Origin: Rubrobacter sp.
Lineage (GTDB): Bacteria > Actinomycetota > Rubrobacteria > Rubrobacterales > Rubrobacteraceae
Assembly: GCA_016781885.1 (NCBI GenBank)
Contig: JADDPM010000083.1
Location: 1-9,984 of the forward strand
DNA: 9,984 nt
Direction: 5' to 3'
Shown here piece after piece: positions 1-6,409 of this stretch; within the stretch, counting starts at the first letter, position 1, and the number at the start of each line of letters is the position of its first letter. Position numbers and translations under genes: made by a program. Under the pieces are notes generated by a model, which was given only the letters and a program-made list of their open reading frames with translations, did not search any database and was not told the DNA's origin.

Positions 1-64
1 CGAAGCCGACTACGGACTTCGAGCCGCTCGCTTTGATGCTGGTCGTGTGCAGCAAGGTGCTCAT
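1..64 (-). CDS. 5' end of an unidentified gene, last visible member of the catabolic operon (partial)
   Basis: Only 21 codons are visible, beginning MSTLLHTTSIKAS, before the window ends. The ATG shares four bases (ATGA) with the stop codon of the CoA-transferase gene, so the two are probably translationally coupled. An AAGGAG ribosome site lies 11 nt upstream (76-81 on the plus strand). The stub is too short to assign a family and shows no motif. Its position makes it the fifth gene of the minus-strand operon, so it probably encodes another step of the same pathway. That role is inferred from context alone. Confidence 0.6.
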   Translation of the reverse strand, partial: MSTLLHTTSIKASGSKSVVGF

Positions 65-1500
65 GGTCCGCGGCGCTCCTTCTGCTCGTCCATCTCCAGG
101 GCTATAAAGCGTGAGATCATGGTCCGGTAAACCTCATCGACGACCTCGGGGCTCGCTCCATGCTCCGTAGCGAGCGTTCTAACCTTCTGGATTACTTCCT
201 CGACCCGCTTCGGAGCCTCCACGTCCCCCCGCGTCTCCTTGAACCGGGCGGCCCGCCGGACGTGACCCTCGCGCTCGGCGAGGAGCCGCACTATCTTCCG
301 GTCCACCGAGTCTATGCTCTCCCGCACCTCGTCGAGGCTTTCGGGACGCTCCCGTGCGCCGTCCTGCCGATCCAACCCCGCCAGGATCTCCTCCGTGTGC
401 TCCCCGACCCCGGGGATGGGGTTCATCACCGGCTCGACGCCCTCGAACGTCGCCGGCGGCAGGAGCGCCCACAACGGCCCGACCGGCGAGCCTACCTCGC
501 GCCAGCGGTCTCGCGCCTCCAGCTGCGGGTGGTCGATGAACTGGCGTATGTTCCGCATGCGCGCGTTGGCCACGCCCGCCCCTTCGAGGCGCTCTATCGC
601 CTCGTCTTCCGTCAGGCGTGAGAAGACGCTCTCTATCTCCGCGTGGAGTGAGGGGTGGTTCTCGACCCGCTTCGAGTTCGTGCGGAAGCGTTCGTCTTCC
701 GCCATCCCGGATCTCTCCAGGACCTCCTCGCAGAACCGCTTCCACTCCCTCTCGTTCTGGATCCCGAGAAACACGATCTCCCCGTCGCCGCACGCGAACG
801 GACCGTAGGGGGCGATGGCCGCGTGGCTCGCCCCGCTCCTCTTTGGCTCCTCGCCGCCGTAACCGGCGAAGTAGGCCGGGAAGCCCATCCACTCGCCCAA
901 AGATTCGAGCATCGAGACGTCGAGCGTCGCGCCTTCGCCGGTCCGATCCCGCCTGTACAGCGCCGAGAGGATGCCGGAGTAGGCGTACATCCCGGCCGCT
1001 ATGTCCGCCACCGAGATGCCGACCTTCGAGGGAGTATCTTCCGTGCCGGTGATCGAGACGAGCCCCGTCTCACACTGGACGAGCAGGTCATATGCCTTCT
1101 TGTTCGTGTACGGGCCGTCGTGACCGTATCCCGAGACGCTGCAGTAGACGAGCCGGGGATGCCTCTCCCTCAGCTCCTCCGCCCCGAAGCCCAACCGTCC
1201 GACGGCGCCCGGGGCGAGGTTCTGGATAAAGACGTCGGCTCCTTCGACGAGCCGGCGGAGGATCTCCTTCGCCCCGTCCTCCTTGAGGTTGAGGGCCAGG
1301 GACTCCTTGGAGCGGTTGAGCCAGACGAAGTGGCTCGCCATGCCGTTTACGGTCTCGTCGTAGGAGCGGGCGAAGTCTCCCACCTCCGGCCGCTCGACCT
1401 TTATGACGCGCGCTCCCATGTCTGCGAGCTGACGGGTAGCGAAGGGTGCGGCGACGGCCTGCTCCAGCGCGACGACGGTTATGCCTTCCAGCGGTAGCAT
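61..1500 (-). CDS. CaiB/BaiF family (class III) CoA-transferase fused to a C-terminal AroQ-type chorismate mutase domain
   Basis: This is a 479-aa cytoplasmic protein. Residues 1-375 are a CaiB/BaiF CoA-transferase, a family that moves CoA from an acyl-CoA to a free carboxylic acid through an enzyme-bound aspartyl-CoA. The N-terminal LEGITVVALEQAVAAP block, the RVIKVERPEVGD block (31-42) and ADIAAGMYAY (165-174), with Asp166 as the likely catalytic aspartate, all fit. After a short polar linker (376-387), residues 388-472 read as a type II chorismate mutase. Arg393, Arg410, Lys421 and Arg432 align with Arg11, Arg28, Lys39 and Arg51 of the E. coli enzyme, and Glu469 with Gln88. Typical CaiB proteins of about 400 aa lack this tail. 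I chose the ATG at 1500, 1 nt after the dehydrogenase stop and behind a GAGGT site; an in-frame start at 1542 would overlap that gene. The acid substrate is unknown, and so is whether the mutase domain is active. Confidence 0.9.
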   Translation of the reverse strand: MLPLEGITVVALEQAVAAPFATRQLADMGARVIKVERPEVGDFARSYDETVNGMASHFVWLNRSKESLALNLKEDGAKEILRRLVEGADVFIQNLAPGAVGRLGFGAEELRERHPRLVYCSVSGYGHDGPYTNKKAYDLLVQCETGLVSITGTEDTPSKVGISVADIAAGMYAYSGILSALYRRDRTGEGATLDVSMLESLGEWMGFPAYFAGYGGEEPKRSGASHAAIAPYGPFACGDGEIVFLGIQNEREWKRFCEEVLERSGMAEDERFRTNSKRVENHPSLHAEIESVFSRLTEDEAIERLEGAGVANARMRNIRQFIDHPQLEARDRWREVGSPVGPLWALLPPATFEGVEPVMNPIPGVGEHTEEILAGLDRQDGARERPESLDEVRESIDSVDRKIVRLLAEREGHVRRAARFKETRGDVEAPKRVEEVIQKVRTLATEHGASPEVVDEVYRTMISRFIALEMDEQKERRGP

Positions 1501-1501
1501 T

Positions 1502-2659
1502 CTAGAAGGACCTCGGGAGGCCCAGGACGTGTTCGCCGACATAAGAGAGGATGAGGTTCGTGGAGATCGGGGCTACCTGGTAGAGCCGCGTCTCCCGCAG
1601 CTTGCGCTCCACGTCGTACTCGGCGTCGAAGCCGTACCCCCCCAAAGTCTGCACCGCCACGTTACCAGCCTCCCAACTCGCATCCGCCGCCAGGAGCTTC
1701 GCCATGTTGGCCTCCGCCCCGCACGGCTCTCCCGCATCGAAGAGGGCTGACGCCCTCTTGACCATGAGGTCCGCCGCCTCGACGTTTACGCACGCCCTGG
1801 CGATGGGGAACTGGACGCCCTGGTTCTGGCCGATGGGACGCCCGAAGACCTCGCGCTCCTTCGCCCTGCTCGTAGCCCGCTCTATAAAGAACCGCCCGTC
1901 GCCGACGCATTCGGCGGCGATGAGGATGCGCTCGGCGTTCATGCCGTCCAAGATGTAGCGAAAGCCCTCGCCCTCCTCTCCTATGAGGCTGCTCGCCGGT
2001 ATCTCCAGATCCTCGAAGAGGAGCTCGTTGGTCTCGTTGTTCATCATCACCCGGCGCTGCTCGACGGTCAGGCCGTTGCCCACCGCCTCGCGCAGGTCTA
2101 TGAGGAAGGCCGAGAGGCCGTGGGAGCGTCTCCTGACCTCCTCTAGCGGCGTCGTGCGGGCGAGGAGGACCATCAGGTCCGAGTGCTGCACTCGGGAGAT
2201 GTAGATCTTTCGCCCGTTGACCACGTAGCGGTCGCCGCTCCGCACCGCGGACGTCTTGAGTCGCGTGGTGTCGGTGCCCGCCTCAGGCTCGGTGACGCCG
2301 AAGGCCTGTAGCCTCAGCTCCCCGCTCGCTATCTGCGGCAGGTACTCTTCTTTCTGCGCCTTCGAGCCGTGCCTCAAGACGGTGCCCATCGTGTACATCT
2401 GGGCGTGGGCGGGGTTGGCGTTCGCGCCGCTCTTGTTGACCTCTTCGAGGATCGCGCATGCCGCCGAGAGGTCGAGCCCCATCCCGCCGTACTCCTCCGG
2501 GATGAGGGCGGAGAGGTACCCGGCCTTCGTCATCGCGCGGACGAACTCCTCCGGGTACTCGCGCTTTGCGTCGAGTTCGCGCCAGTACTCGCCGGGGAAG
2601 TTTGCGCAGACCTCCCGGACCCCCCGTCGCAAGTCCTGGTGAGTCTCCGTTTTGATCAC
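1502..2659 (-). CDS. Acyl-CoA dehydrogenase family flavoprotein
   Basis: This 385-aa protein has the full acyl-CoA dehydrogenase layout: an N-terminal helical domain (1-115), a central beta domain opening with the FAD/substrate signature QAFGVTEPEAGTDTT (118-132), and a C-terminal helical domain. The family makes an alpha,beta double bond in an acyl-CoA and passes electrons to ETF. The usual catalytic Glu in the late YEGT motif (MCAD Glu376, precursor numbering) is replaced by Pro364 in YQVAPIST (360-367). Glu243 in MNAERILIAAE (240-250) aligns with the alternative base used by isovaleryl-CoA dehydrogenase. Retained activity is therefore plausible but inferred. The start is a GTG at 2659 behind AGAGGAG with 8 nt spacing. 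It lies 23 nt after the carboxymuconolactone-type gene and 1 nt before the CoA-transferase, so it may act on the CoA ester that enzyme produces. The chain length is not readable from sequence. Confidence 0.92.
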   Translation of the reverse strand: MIKTETHQDLRRGVREVCANFPGEYWRELDAKREYPEEFVRAMTKAGYLSALIPEEYGGMGLDLSAACAILEEVNKSGANANPAHAQMYTMGTVLRHGSKAQKEEYLPQIASGELRLQAFGVTEPEAGTDTTRLKTSAVRSGDRYVVNGRKIYISRVQHSDLMVLLARTTPLEEVRRRSHGLSAFLIDLREAVGNGLTVEQRRVMMNNETNELLFEDLEIPASSLIGEEGEGFRYILDGMNAERILIAAECVGDGRFFIERATSRAKEREVFGRPIGQNQGVQFPIARACVNVEAADLMVKRASALFDAGEPCGAEANMAKLLAADASWEAGNVAVQTLGGYGFDAEYDVERKLRETRLYQVAPISTNLILSYVGEHVLGLPRSF

Positions 2660-2682
2660 TGCTCGCTCTCCTCTCTTGGACG

Positions 2683-3099
2683 CTAATCGGAGCCCGAGCC
2701 GCCCTGGAAGACCTCGACGGTTGGCTCGATGCTCTCCGCCCCCACTACCTCCCGCCAGGCCTCAAAGCCTGTCTGGAACGCTACTATCCCCGCCTCTGGG
2801 ATGGAGATCTCTATCGCCTCCAAAACCTCTTCCTCCGTCGCGCCCGCTTCGAGCGCGGCGTTTATGTGGCTCTTTATGTGCCCCTTGCTCGCCCGCATAA
2901 CCGTAAGGCTCACCACGAAGATCAACTCCTTGGTCTTGCGGTCTAGCGTGCGCTGCTTGAGGTAGGCCGCGTCGACGATGCCGTTGGCGGCCTGCAAGAC
3001 CTCGAAGTCCTGGGCGGCCATGACCTTGTGGTAGTCGAGTACGTAGCCTCTCTTCTTCGCCATCTCGTCTATGTACGCCTGCTTCTCTTCCTGGATCAC
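2683..3099 (-). CDS. Carboxymuconolactone decarboxylase / AhpD-fold family protein
   Basis: This is a 138-aa all-helical protein. The core LDRKTKELIFVVSLTVMRAS (52-71), followed by GHIKSHINAALEAGATEEEV (73-92) and an EISIPEAGIVAFQTGFEAW stretch, matches the carboxymuconolactone decarboxylase domain. Redox-active AhpD-type members carry CxxC three residues before a conserved His. Here those positions are Ser71 and His74, with His78 kept, so thiol peroxidase chemistry is unlikely. A decarboxylase, lactone or isomerase-like role on a pathway intermediate is possible. The start is a GTG at 3099 that overlaps the preceding gene's stop (GTGA) behind GGAGAGGAG. A longer frame reaching 3219 lies wholly inside the upstream gene and was rejected; an ATG at 3063 is possible but has a poor ribosome site. 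The exact reaction is unknown. Confidence 0.88.
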   Translation of the reverse strand: MIQEEKQAYIDEMAKKRGYVLDYHKVMAAQDFEVLQAANGIVDAAYLKQRTLDRKTKELIFVVSLTVMRASKGHIKSHINAALEAGATEEEVLEAIEISIPEAGIVAFQTGFEAWREVVGAESIEPTVEVFQGGSGSD

Positions 3100-4016
3100 G
3101 ATGCTCCTCTCCGTTGCTCTCCCGTCGTCTCCTTCTGGTCCCCGACCAGCCGTTCGAGGAAGGCGTAGATCGCCGTGTGGCTCTCGGGACCGAACCCTTG
3201 CGCGACCGCCATCTGCCATAGCTGAACGACGGTAGAGCCGATCACCATCGGAAACCCCAACTCCTCCGCGGTCTCCAGCGCGATCTTGACGTCCTTGTTC
3301 ATCAGGCCGACGCCGAACCCGTCGTCAAAGGCCCGGTTTAGTATGAAGCGCGGAAACTTGACCTCGGTCGAGGCGCTCCGCCCGCTGCTCGCGTTGACCA
3401 CCTCGATCAGCTTCTCCGGCTCGAGCCCCGCCCGCGCCCCCAGCAAGGCTACCTCCGCCGCGCTCGTGAGCGTCGTCGCCGAAAGCAAGTTGTTGAGCGT
3501 CTTGGCGAGGTGTCCGTTGCCGTGATCTCCGACGTAGAAGACCTGCTCCCCGAAGGAACGCAGCATCTCCAGGCAACGGTCGAAGACCTCCCGCTCCCCG
3601 CCCACCATCACCGCGAGCGTCCCCTCCTCGGCCCGGAGCGCCCCCCCGCTAACCGGCGCGTCGAGCATGTGGATACCCTTCTCCGCGAGATAAGCGGCTA
3701 TTCGTCGCGTCGAGGAAGGCTTCGAACTAGACGTATCTACAAGGACCTTCCCGCCGGAGAGCCTCTCTCCCAGACCGCCATCGCCGAAGACCACCTGCTC
3801 GACGATGGTCGAGTTCGGTAGAGAGAGAACGACGGTGTCCGCGGAATCGGCGAGTTCCGTAAGGGAGGAGGCAAGTTTGGCCGGAGTCCCTCGAAACTGC
3901 TCTAGAGCTCGAGGGTCGACATCATAGATAATGGTCTCATAACCCCGGTCCAGCAGGCGGCGACACATGGGAGCCCCGATGTTCCCTACACCTATGAATC
4001 CGAGTGCTTGCTCCAT
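3096..4016 (-). CDS. NAD-dependent beta-hydroxyacid dehydrogenase (3-hydroxyisobutyrate dehydrogenase family)
   Basis: This 306-aa cytoplasmic enzyme has the usual family length. The N-terminal Rossmann domain opens with GFIGVGNIGAPM (6-17, GxGxxG at 9-14). Asp32 in YDVDP (31-35), where NADP-preferring members often have Arg, suggests NAD preference (inference). The substrate loop DAPVSGG (119-125), the catalytic Lys172 in GNGHLAKTLNN (166-176, KxxN) and NKD (240-242) are all present, so the active site looks complete. The family oxidises 3-hydroxyisobutyrate, tartronate semialdehyde or related beta-hydroxy acids; the substrate cannot be told here. It is the first gene of the minus-strand operon, about 140 nt downstream of the predicted transcription start. 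The ATG at 4016 puts the Rossmann motif at the normal distance from the N terminus. An in-frame TTG at 4052 adds 12 residues that do not look like the family. The ribosome site is weak (GGGG about 6 nt upstream). Confidence 0.92.
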   Translation of the reverse strand: MEQALGFIGVGNIGAPMCRRLLDRGYETIIYDVDPRALEQFRGTPAKLASSLTELADSADTVVLSLPNSTIVEQVVFGDGGLGERLSGGKVLVDTSSSKPSSTRRIAAYLAEKGIHMLDAPVSGGALRAEEGTLAVMVGGEREVFDRCLEMLRSFGEQVFYVGDHGNGHLAKTLNNLLSATTLTSAAEVALLGARAGLEPEKLIEVVNASSGRSASTEVKFPRFILNRAFDDGFGVGLMNKDVKIALETAEELGFPMVIGSTVVQLWQMAVAQGFGPESHTAIYAFLERLVGDQKETTGEQRRGAS

Positions 4017-4149
4017 CTCTAACCCCGATCTCTTACTCAGACCACCCACCAACGATCCCGCTTTGCCAAAAACCGCCGTCCTCGCCTGAACCTCGCAGTG
4101 CTCTCCACACTATTGACTGGCACTACCTTTTCCCCTTATCTACTCGATA

Positions 4150-4159
4150 TGTACGTACA
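4150..4159. promoter_or_regulatory. Predicted GntR operator 1 (TGTACGTACA) at the catabolic operon promoter
   Basis: This perfect 10-bp palindrome starts 1 nt downstream of the -10 box of the minus-strand promoter, so it covers the predicted transcription start. GT-N4-AC spacing fits HutC-type GntR operators. The same 10 bases recur only at 5090-5099 as far as I can see, and the two copies flank the gntR gene. Repression by blocking initiation is the likely mode; the binding itself is inferred. Confidence 0.7.
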
Positions 4160-4160
4160 A

Positions 4161-4190
4161 ATTCTAGTGCCTCAGGATCACGCGTGTCAA
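4161..4190 (-). promoter_or_regulatory. Sigma-70-type promoter of the catabolic operon
   Basis: Read on the minus strand, a perfect -35 box TTGACA (4185-4190) is followed by an 18-nt spacer and TAGAAT (4161-4166), one mismatch from consensus. Transcription should begin near 4154. This leaves a leader of about 140 nt before the dehydrogenase ATG, in which I see no known riboswitch. The boxes lie between the gntR stop and the operon, so the operon need not depend on read-through from gntR. Confidence 0.75.
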
Positions 4191-4211
4191 TCGGACGATT
4201 ACGGGCGTCGT

Positions 4212-4949
4212 TTACGATGTTCTCTTGCGTATCTCGAGACGGTAGGAGTACCGTCTCGGGTTGTAGTAGGAGATGGCCAGTTCCACGGGGTTGTCGTCGG
4301 TGTCGAAGTAGATGCGCTCGACGTAGAGGATCGCCTCGCCCGGCTGGCAGTCTATGAGTGACGAGAGGTGCGGGGGGGCCGAGACGGCGGTGATGTCCTG
4401 GCTAGCTCCGGCGATGGGGAGCGGGATAAATCGTTCCAGCGTCCCAAGCACGGTTCCGGAGCCTTGCAGGGATAAAGGCTGGGCTTTCAACCGCTCGCCT
4501 AGCTCGGGGGGGAGGTAGACGTGGGTTACGACGAACGGGACCCCTTCGTGAAACCGGCGCACTACCAAGACCGTCACCTCCTCGGAGGGCAGCCCGAGAC
4601 GCGCGGCGGCCTTTTCGTCAGTCTTCGTTTCGGGGGGGCGCAGCACCTCTATCCCGGTATCGGTCCACGCCATGAGCTCCTCGATTGTCCCTATAGAGCG
4701 CAAGTAGTGTCCGCGTCTGGAGAGACCGGTGACGAAGGTGCCCCGGCCCGGCACCCGGTAGACGAGACCCTCCGCAACGAGATCCTGGAATGCCTGCCTG
4801 ACGGTGTGGCGACTCACGCCATACTTTTGGCGCAGCTCGGCTTCGGTAGGCATGCGCTCGCCGTCCCCGAAACGGCCCTTCTGGATCTCCGAGCGCAAAT
4901 CCTCCGAGAGCCGCTGGTAGGCGGGTTTCTCTCGTCTCCTCTGCCTCAC
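4212..4949 (-). CDS. GntR-family (HutC subfamily) transcriptional regulator with UTRA effector domain
   Basis: This is a 245-aa DNA-binding regulator. Residues 10-75 form the winged helix-turn-helix, with MPTEAELRQKYGVSRHTVRQ (33-52) as the recognition region and the wing ending GRGTFV (68-73). Residues 90-240 form a UTRA ligand-binding domain, ending in the hallmark DDNPVELAISYYNP (218-231) and Tyr/Arg-rich tail. The start is a GTG at 4949 with AGGAGG 5 nt upstream. It is transcribed in the same direction as the catabolic operon but divergently from the TRAP operon. Identical palindromes on both sides point to control of both, and the site at 5090-5099, about 140 bp upstream, could also give autoregulation. 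The effector is unknown; a transported acid or a pathway intermediate is the natural candidate. I see no convincing promoter of its own. Confidence 0.93.
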   Translation of the reverse strand: MRQRRREKPAYQRLSEDLRSEIQKGRFGDGERMPTEAELRQKYGVSRHTVRQAFQDLVAEGLVYRVPGRGTFVTGLSRRGHYLRSIGTIEELMAWTDTGIEVLRPPETKTDEKAAARLGLPSEEVTVLVVRRFHEGVPFVVTHVYLPPELGERLKAQPLSLQGSGTVLGTLERFIPLPIAGASQDITAVSAPPHLSSLIDCQPGEAILYVERIYFDTDDNPVELAISYYNPRRYSYRLEIRKRTS

Positions 4950-5063
4950 CCCGGCCTCCTCACATAACCTGGAGCGCGCGCTTCAAATTAGCAGCACCTC
5001 CCCATCAACCGGAATAATTCCCCTCCTGTGTTTCGCGCAAGCATCCCCGCTCCTCCCTGCGAG

Positions 5064-5092
5064 TTGACGCGCACCTTGCATTCTACTATTGT
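5064..5092 (+). promoter_or_regulatory. Probable promoter of the TRAP transporter operon
   Basis: TTGACG (5064-5069), 17 nt and TATTGT (5087-5092) form a moderate sigma-70 match (5/6 and 4/6). The -10 box shares its last three bases with operator 2. An alternative -10, TACTAT at 5084-5089, would abut the operator exactly but leaves only 14 nt to the -35 box. Either choice puts the start of transcription within or next to the palindrome. Confidence 0.55.
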
Positions 5093-5099
5093 ACGTACA
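5090..5099. promoter_or_regulatory. Predicted GntR operator 2 (TGTACGTACA) at the TRAP operon promoter
   Basis: The second exact copy of the palindrome found at 4150-4159 overlaps or abuts the -10 box of the dctP promoter. A bound repressor here would block polymerase. It lies 195 bp before the dctP start and 140 bp before the gntR start, so autoregulation of gntR is possible. Confidence 0.7.
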
Positions 5100-5104
5100 T
5101 TACG

Positions 5105-5118
5105 TGGCAGGGGTGCCA
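5105..5118 (+). other. Small hairpin at the start of the dctP leader
   Basis: TGGCA and TGCCA flank a GGGG loop: a perfect 5-bp stem, 5 nt after operator 2 and so near the predicted 5' end of the transcript. It could protect the mRNA end. It is short enough to be chance. Confidence 0.3.
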
Positions 5119-5294
5119 TGATAGTGGACGGATAAAGAGGAAGGGGTCGAAGGGAGACGGGTTATCCGACGGGTTGATTGTACGGCTCTGCTGGTATGGG
5201 GCGCGGCGGCGCCGAAGCGGCCGGCGGGTCGAGAGGTCGATACTCTTGCGCGTTTGGGGTTTGTGGCGGCGAGACGAAGGGGAAAGGGAACGGC

Positions 5295-6344
5295 GTGAAG
5301 CAGTTCAGGCTCTTAAGTTTACTGGTAATAGGTTTGGTCGCTCTTTTGGCGCTAGTCGGCTGTGGCGGGCTCAGGGGTGGCGGAGCGGACCAGGGCGGGG
5401 GGGAGGGAACATACACCCTTAAATTCTCTCACGTCGTTACGGCCGAGACGCCCAAAGGAGCCGCATCCGAGAAGTTCAAGGAGCTCGTGGAGGAGAAGTC
5501 GGACGGCAACATAACAGTTGAGCTCTACCCGAACTCATCGCTCTATGGCGACGAGGACGAGATGCAGGCGATCCAGTCGGGCTCAGTGCAGATGCTCGCC
5601 CCGGCGGGGGCCAAGTTCGGGACTATAGCCCCGCAGTTGCAGGTCCTGGATCTCCCGTTCCTCGCCGGCTCGCCTGAGGAGATCCAAGAGGTCGTATCGA
5701 AGGACTCCGCGATAGGGCAGGCTATCTACGAAAACGAGGACCTGGCCGCGTCGAACATGAAGGTTTTGGGCCTTTGGGACCTCGGGTTCAAACAGTTTGC
5801 GTCCAACACGCCGACACGTAGCCCCGAAGCCCTCCAGGGCCAGAAAATGCGCATTCAGAGCGGCAGCGACGTTTTGAAAGACCAGACGGAAACCTGGGGG
5901 GCGAGCGCGACCCCGATGGCCTTCGGCGAGGTCTTCAACGCGTTGCAGCAGGGCGTGATCGACGGGCTGGAGAATACTTACGCGAACTTCTATTCGCAGA
6001 AGATGCACACGGTCCAGAAGTACATCACCGAGTCCAACCACGGCTACATCGGCTACGTGTTGGTCATCAACGAGGACTTCTTCAACGAGTTGCCGAGTGA
6101 CCTTCAGCAAGCCGTGACCGAGGCCGCAGACGAGGCGACCGAGTACAACCGGGAGATCGCATTCCAGAAAGATCAAGAGGCCAAAAAGAATATAGTGGAT
6201 GCCGGGACCACCGAGATCATAGAGCCTAGCGACGCGGAACGGCAGGCCTTTAAGGAGGCGGTCGTTCCCGAGGTGTGGGATCGGCACGCAGACGCGATCG
6301 GTCCGGAGCTCGTCGAAGAGCTGAAGGCCAAGCAGGGGACCTAG
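5295..6344 (+). CDS. dctP: TRAP transporter solute-binding lipoprotein, DctP family
   Basis: This is a 349-aa extracytoplasmic binding protein. It starts at GTG with Lys2 and Arg5, then a hydrophobic stretch (6-21) and the lipobox LVGC, so Cys23 should be lipidated and anchor it to the membrane outer face. A Gly-rich linker (24-38) leads into the DctP domain from YTLKFSHVV (40-48). Arg186 in GQKMRIQSGS (182-191) matches the conserved Arg that pairs with the ligand carboxylate. GVIDGLENT (220-228) and the following TESNHG (245-250) resemble C4-dicarboxylate-binding DctP proteins. The substrate is therefore probably a carboxylic acid, perhaps a C4-type dicarboxylate (inference). Starting at GTG 5295 puts the signal peptide at the N terminus; the frame extends upstream to a TTG at 5178 but adds 39 residues unlike any signal sequence. 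The ribosome site AAAGGG is modest. It is first in the dctPQM operon. Confidence 0.93.
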   Translation: MKQFRLLSLLVIGLVALLALVGCGGLRGGGADQGGGEGTYTLKFSHVVTAETPKGAASEKFKELVEEKSDGNITVELYPNSSLYGDEDEMQAIQSGSVQMLAPAGAKFGTIAPQLQVLDLPFLAGSPEEIQEVVSKDSAIGQAIYENEDLAASNMKVLGLWDLGFKQFASNTPTRSPEALQGQKMRIQSGSDVLKDQTETWGASATPMAFGEVFNALQQGVIDGLENTYANFYSQKMHTVQKYITESNHGYIGYVLVINEDFFNELPSDLQQAVTEAADEATEYNREIAFQKDQEAKKNIVDAGTTEIIEPSDAERQAFKEAVVPEVWDRHADAIGPELVEELKAKQGT

Positions 6345-6358
6345 ACAGCAGTTTCGCC

Positions 6359-6388
6359 GGGGAGGGGACGGCGCGCCGTCCCCTCTCT
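6359..6388 (+). other. Strong intercistronic hairpin between dctP and dctQ
   Basis: Positions 6362-6385 are a perfect 24-nt palindrome, GAGGGGACGG then CGCG then its complement, extended by G-U and G-C pairs to 6359/6388. It lies 14 nt after the dctP stop and about 20 nt before dctQ. No U-run follows, so it is more likely a 3'-stabiliser or partial attenuator than a full terminator. Such a hairpin would leave the binding protein more abundant than the membrane subunits, as is common in binding-protein transporters. Confidence 0.75.
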
Positions 6389-6409
6389 ACTTGATTAGTA
6401 GGAGGTGAA

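Larger units (their letters stand above)
4950..5294. other. Intergenic control region between gntR and dctP
   Basis: The 345 bases hold the gntR ribosome site (4955-4960), the dctP promoter, operator 2 and a leader of nearly 200 nt. The stretch 5120-5294 is GC-rich with no convincing gene. The frame beginning TTG at 5178 is a non-native extension of dctP, rich in Gly and Arg, that lies ahead of the true signal peptide. No known riboswitch was recognised. Confidence 0.7.

Noticed and set aside
179..1497. Several long open frames opposite or within the CoA-transferase gene (such as 655-1497 plus and 179-892 minus)
   Set aside because: They are Arg/Pro/Gly-rich shadows typical of high-GC DNA, with no domain pattern, and overlap a gene with clear family motifs.
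3100..3219. Upstream extension of the CMD-family gene to 3219
   Set aside because: The added 40 residues are low-complexity and lie wholly within the dehydrogenase gene in another frame; GTG 3099 has a ribosome site and a stop/start overlap.
4097..4124. Riboswitch-like hairpin AGTGC/GCACT in the leader of the catabolic operon
   Set aside because: Only a 5-bp stem around an 18-nt loop, with no further conserved structure that I can see.
5178..5294. N-terminal extension of dctP from a TTG at 5178
   Set aside because: It would bury the signal peptide and lipobox 60 residues inside the protein; GTG 5295 gives a standard lipoprotein signal.
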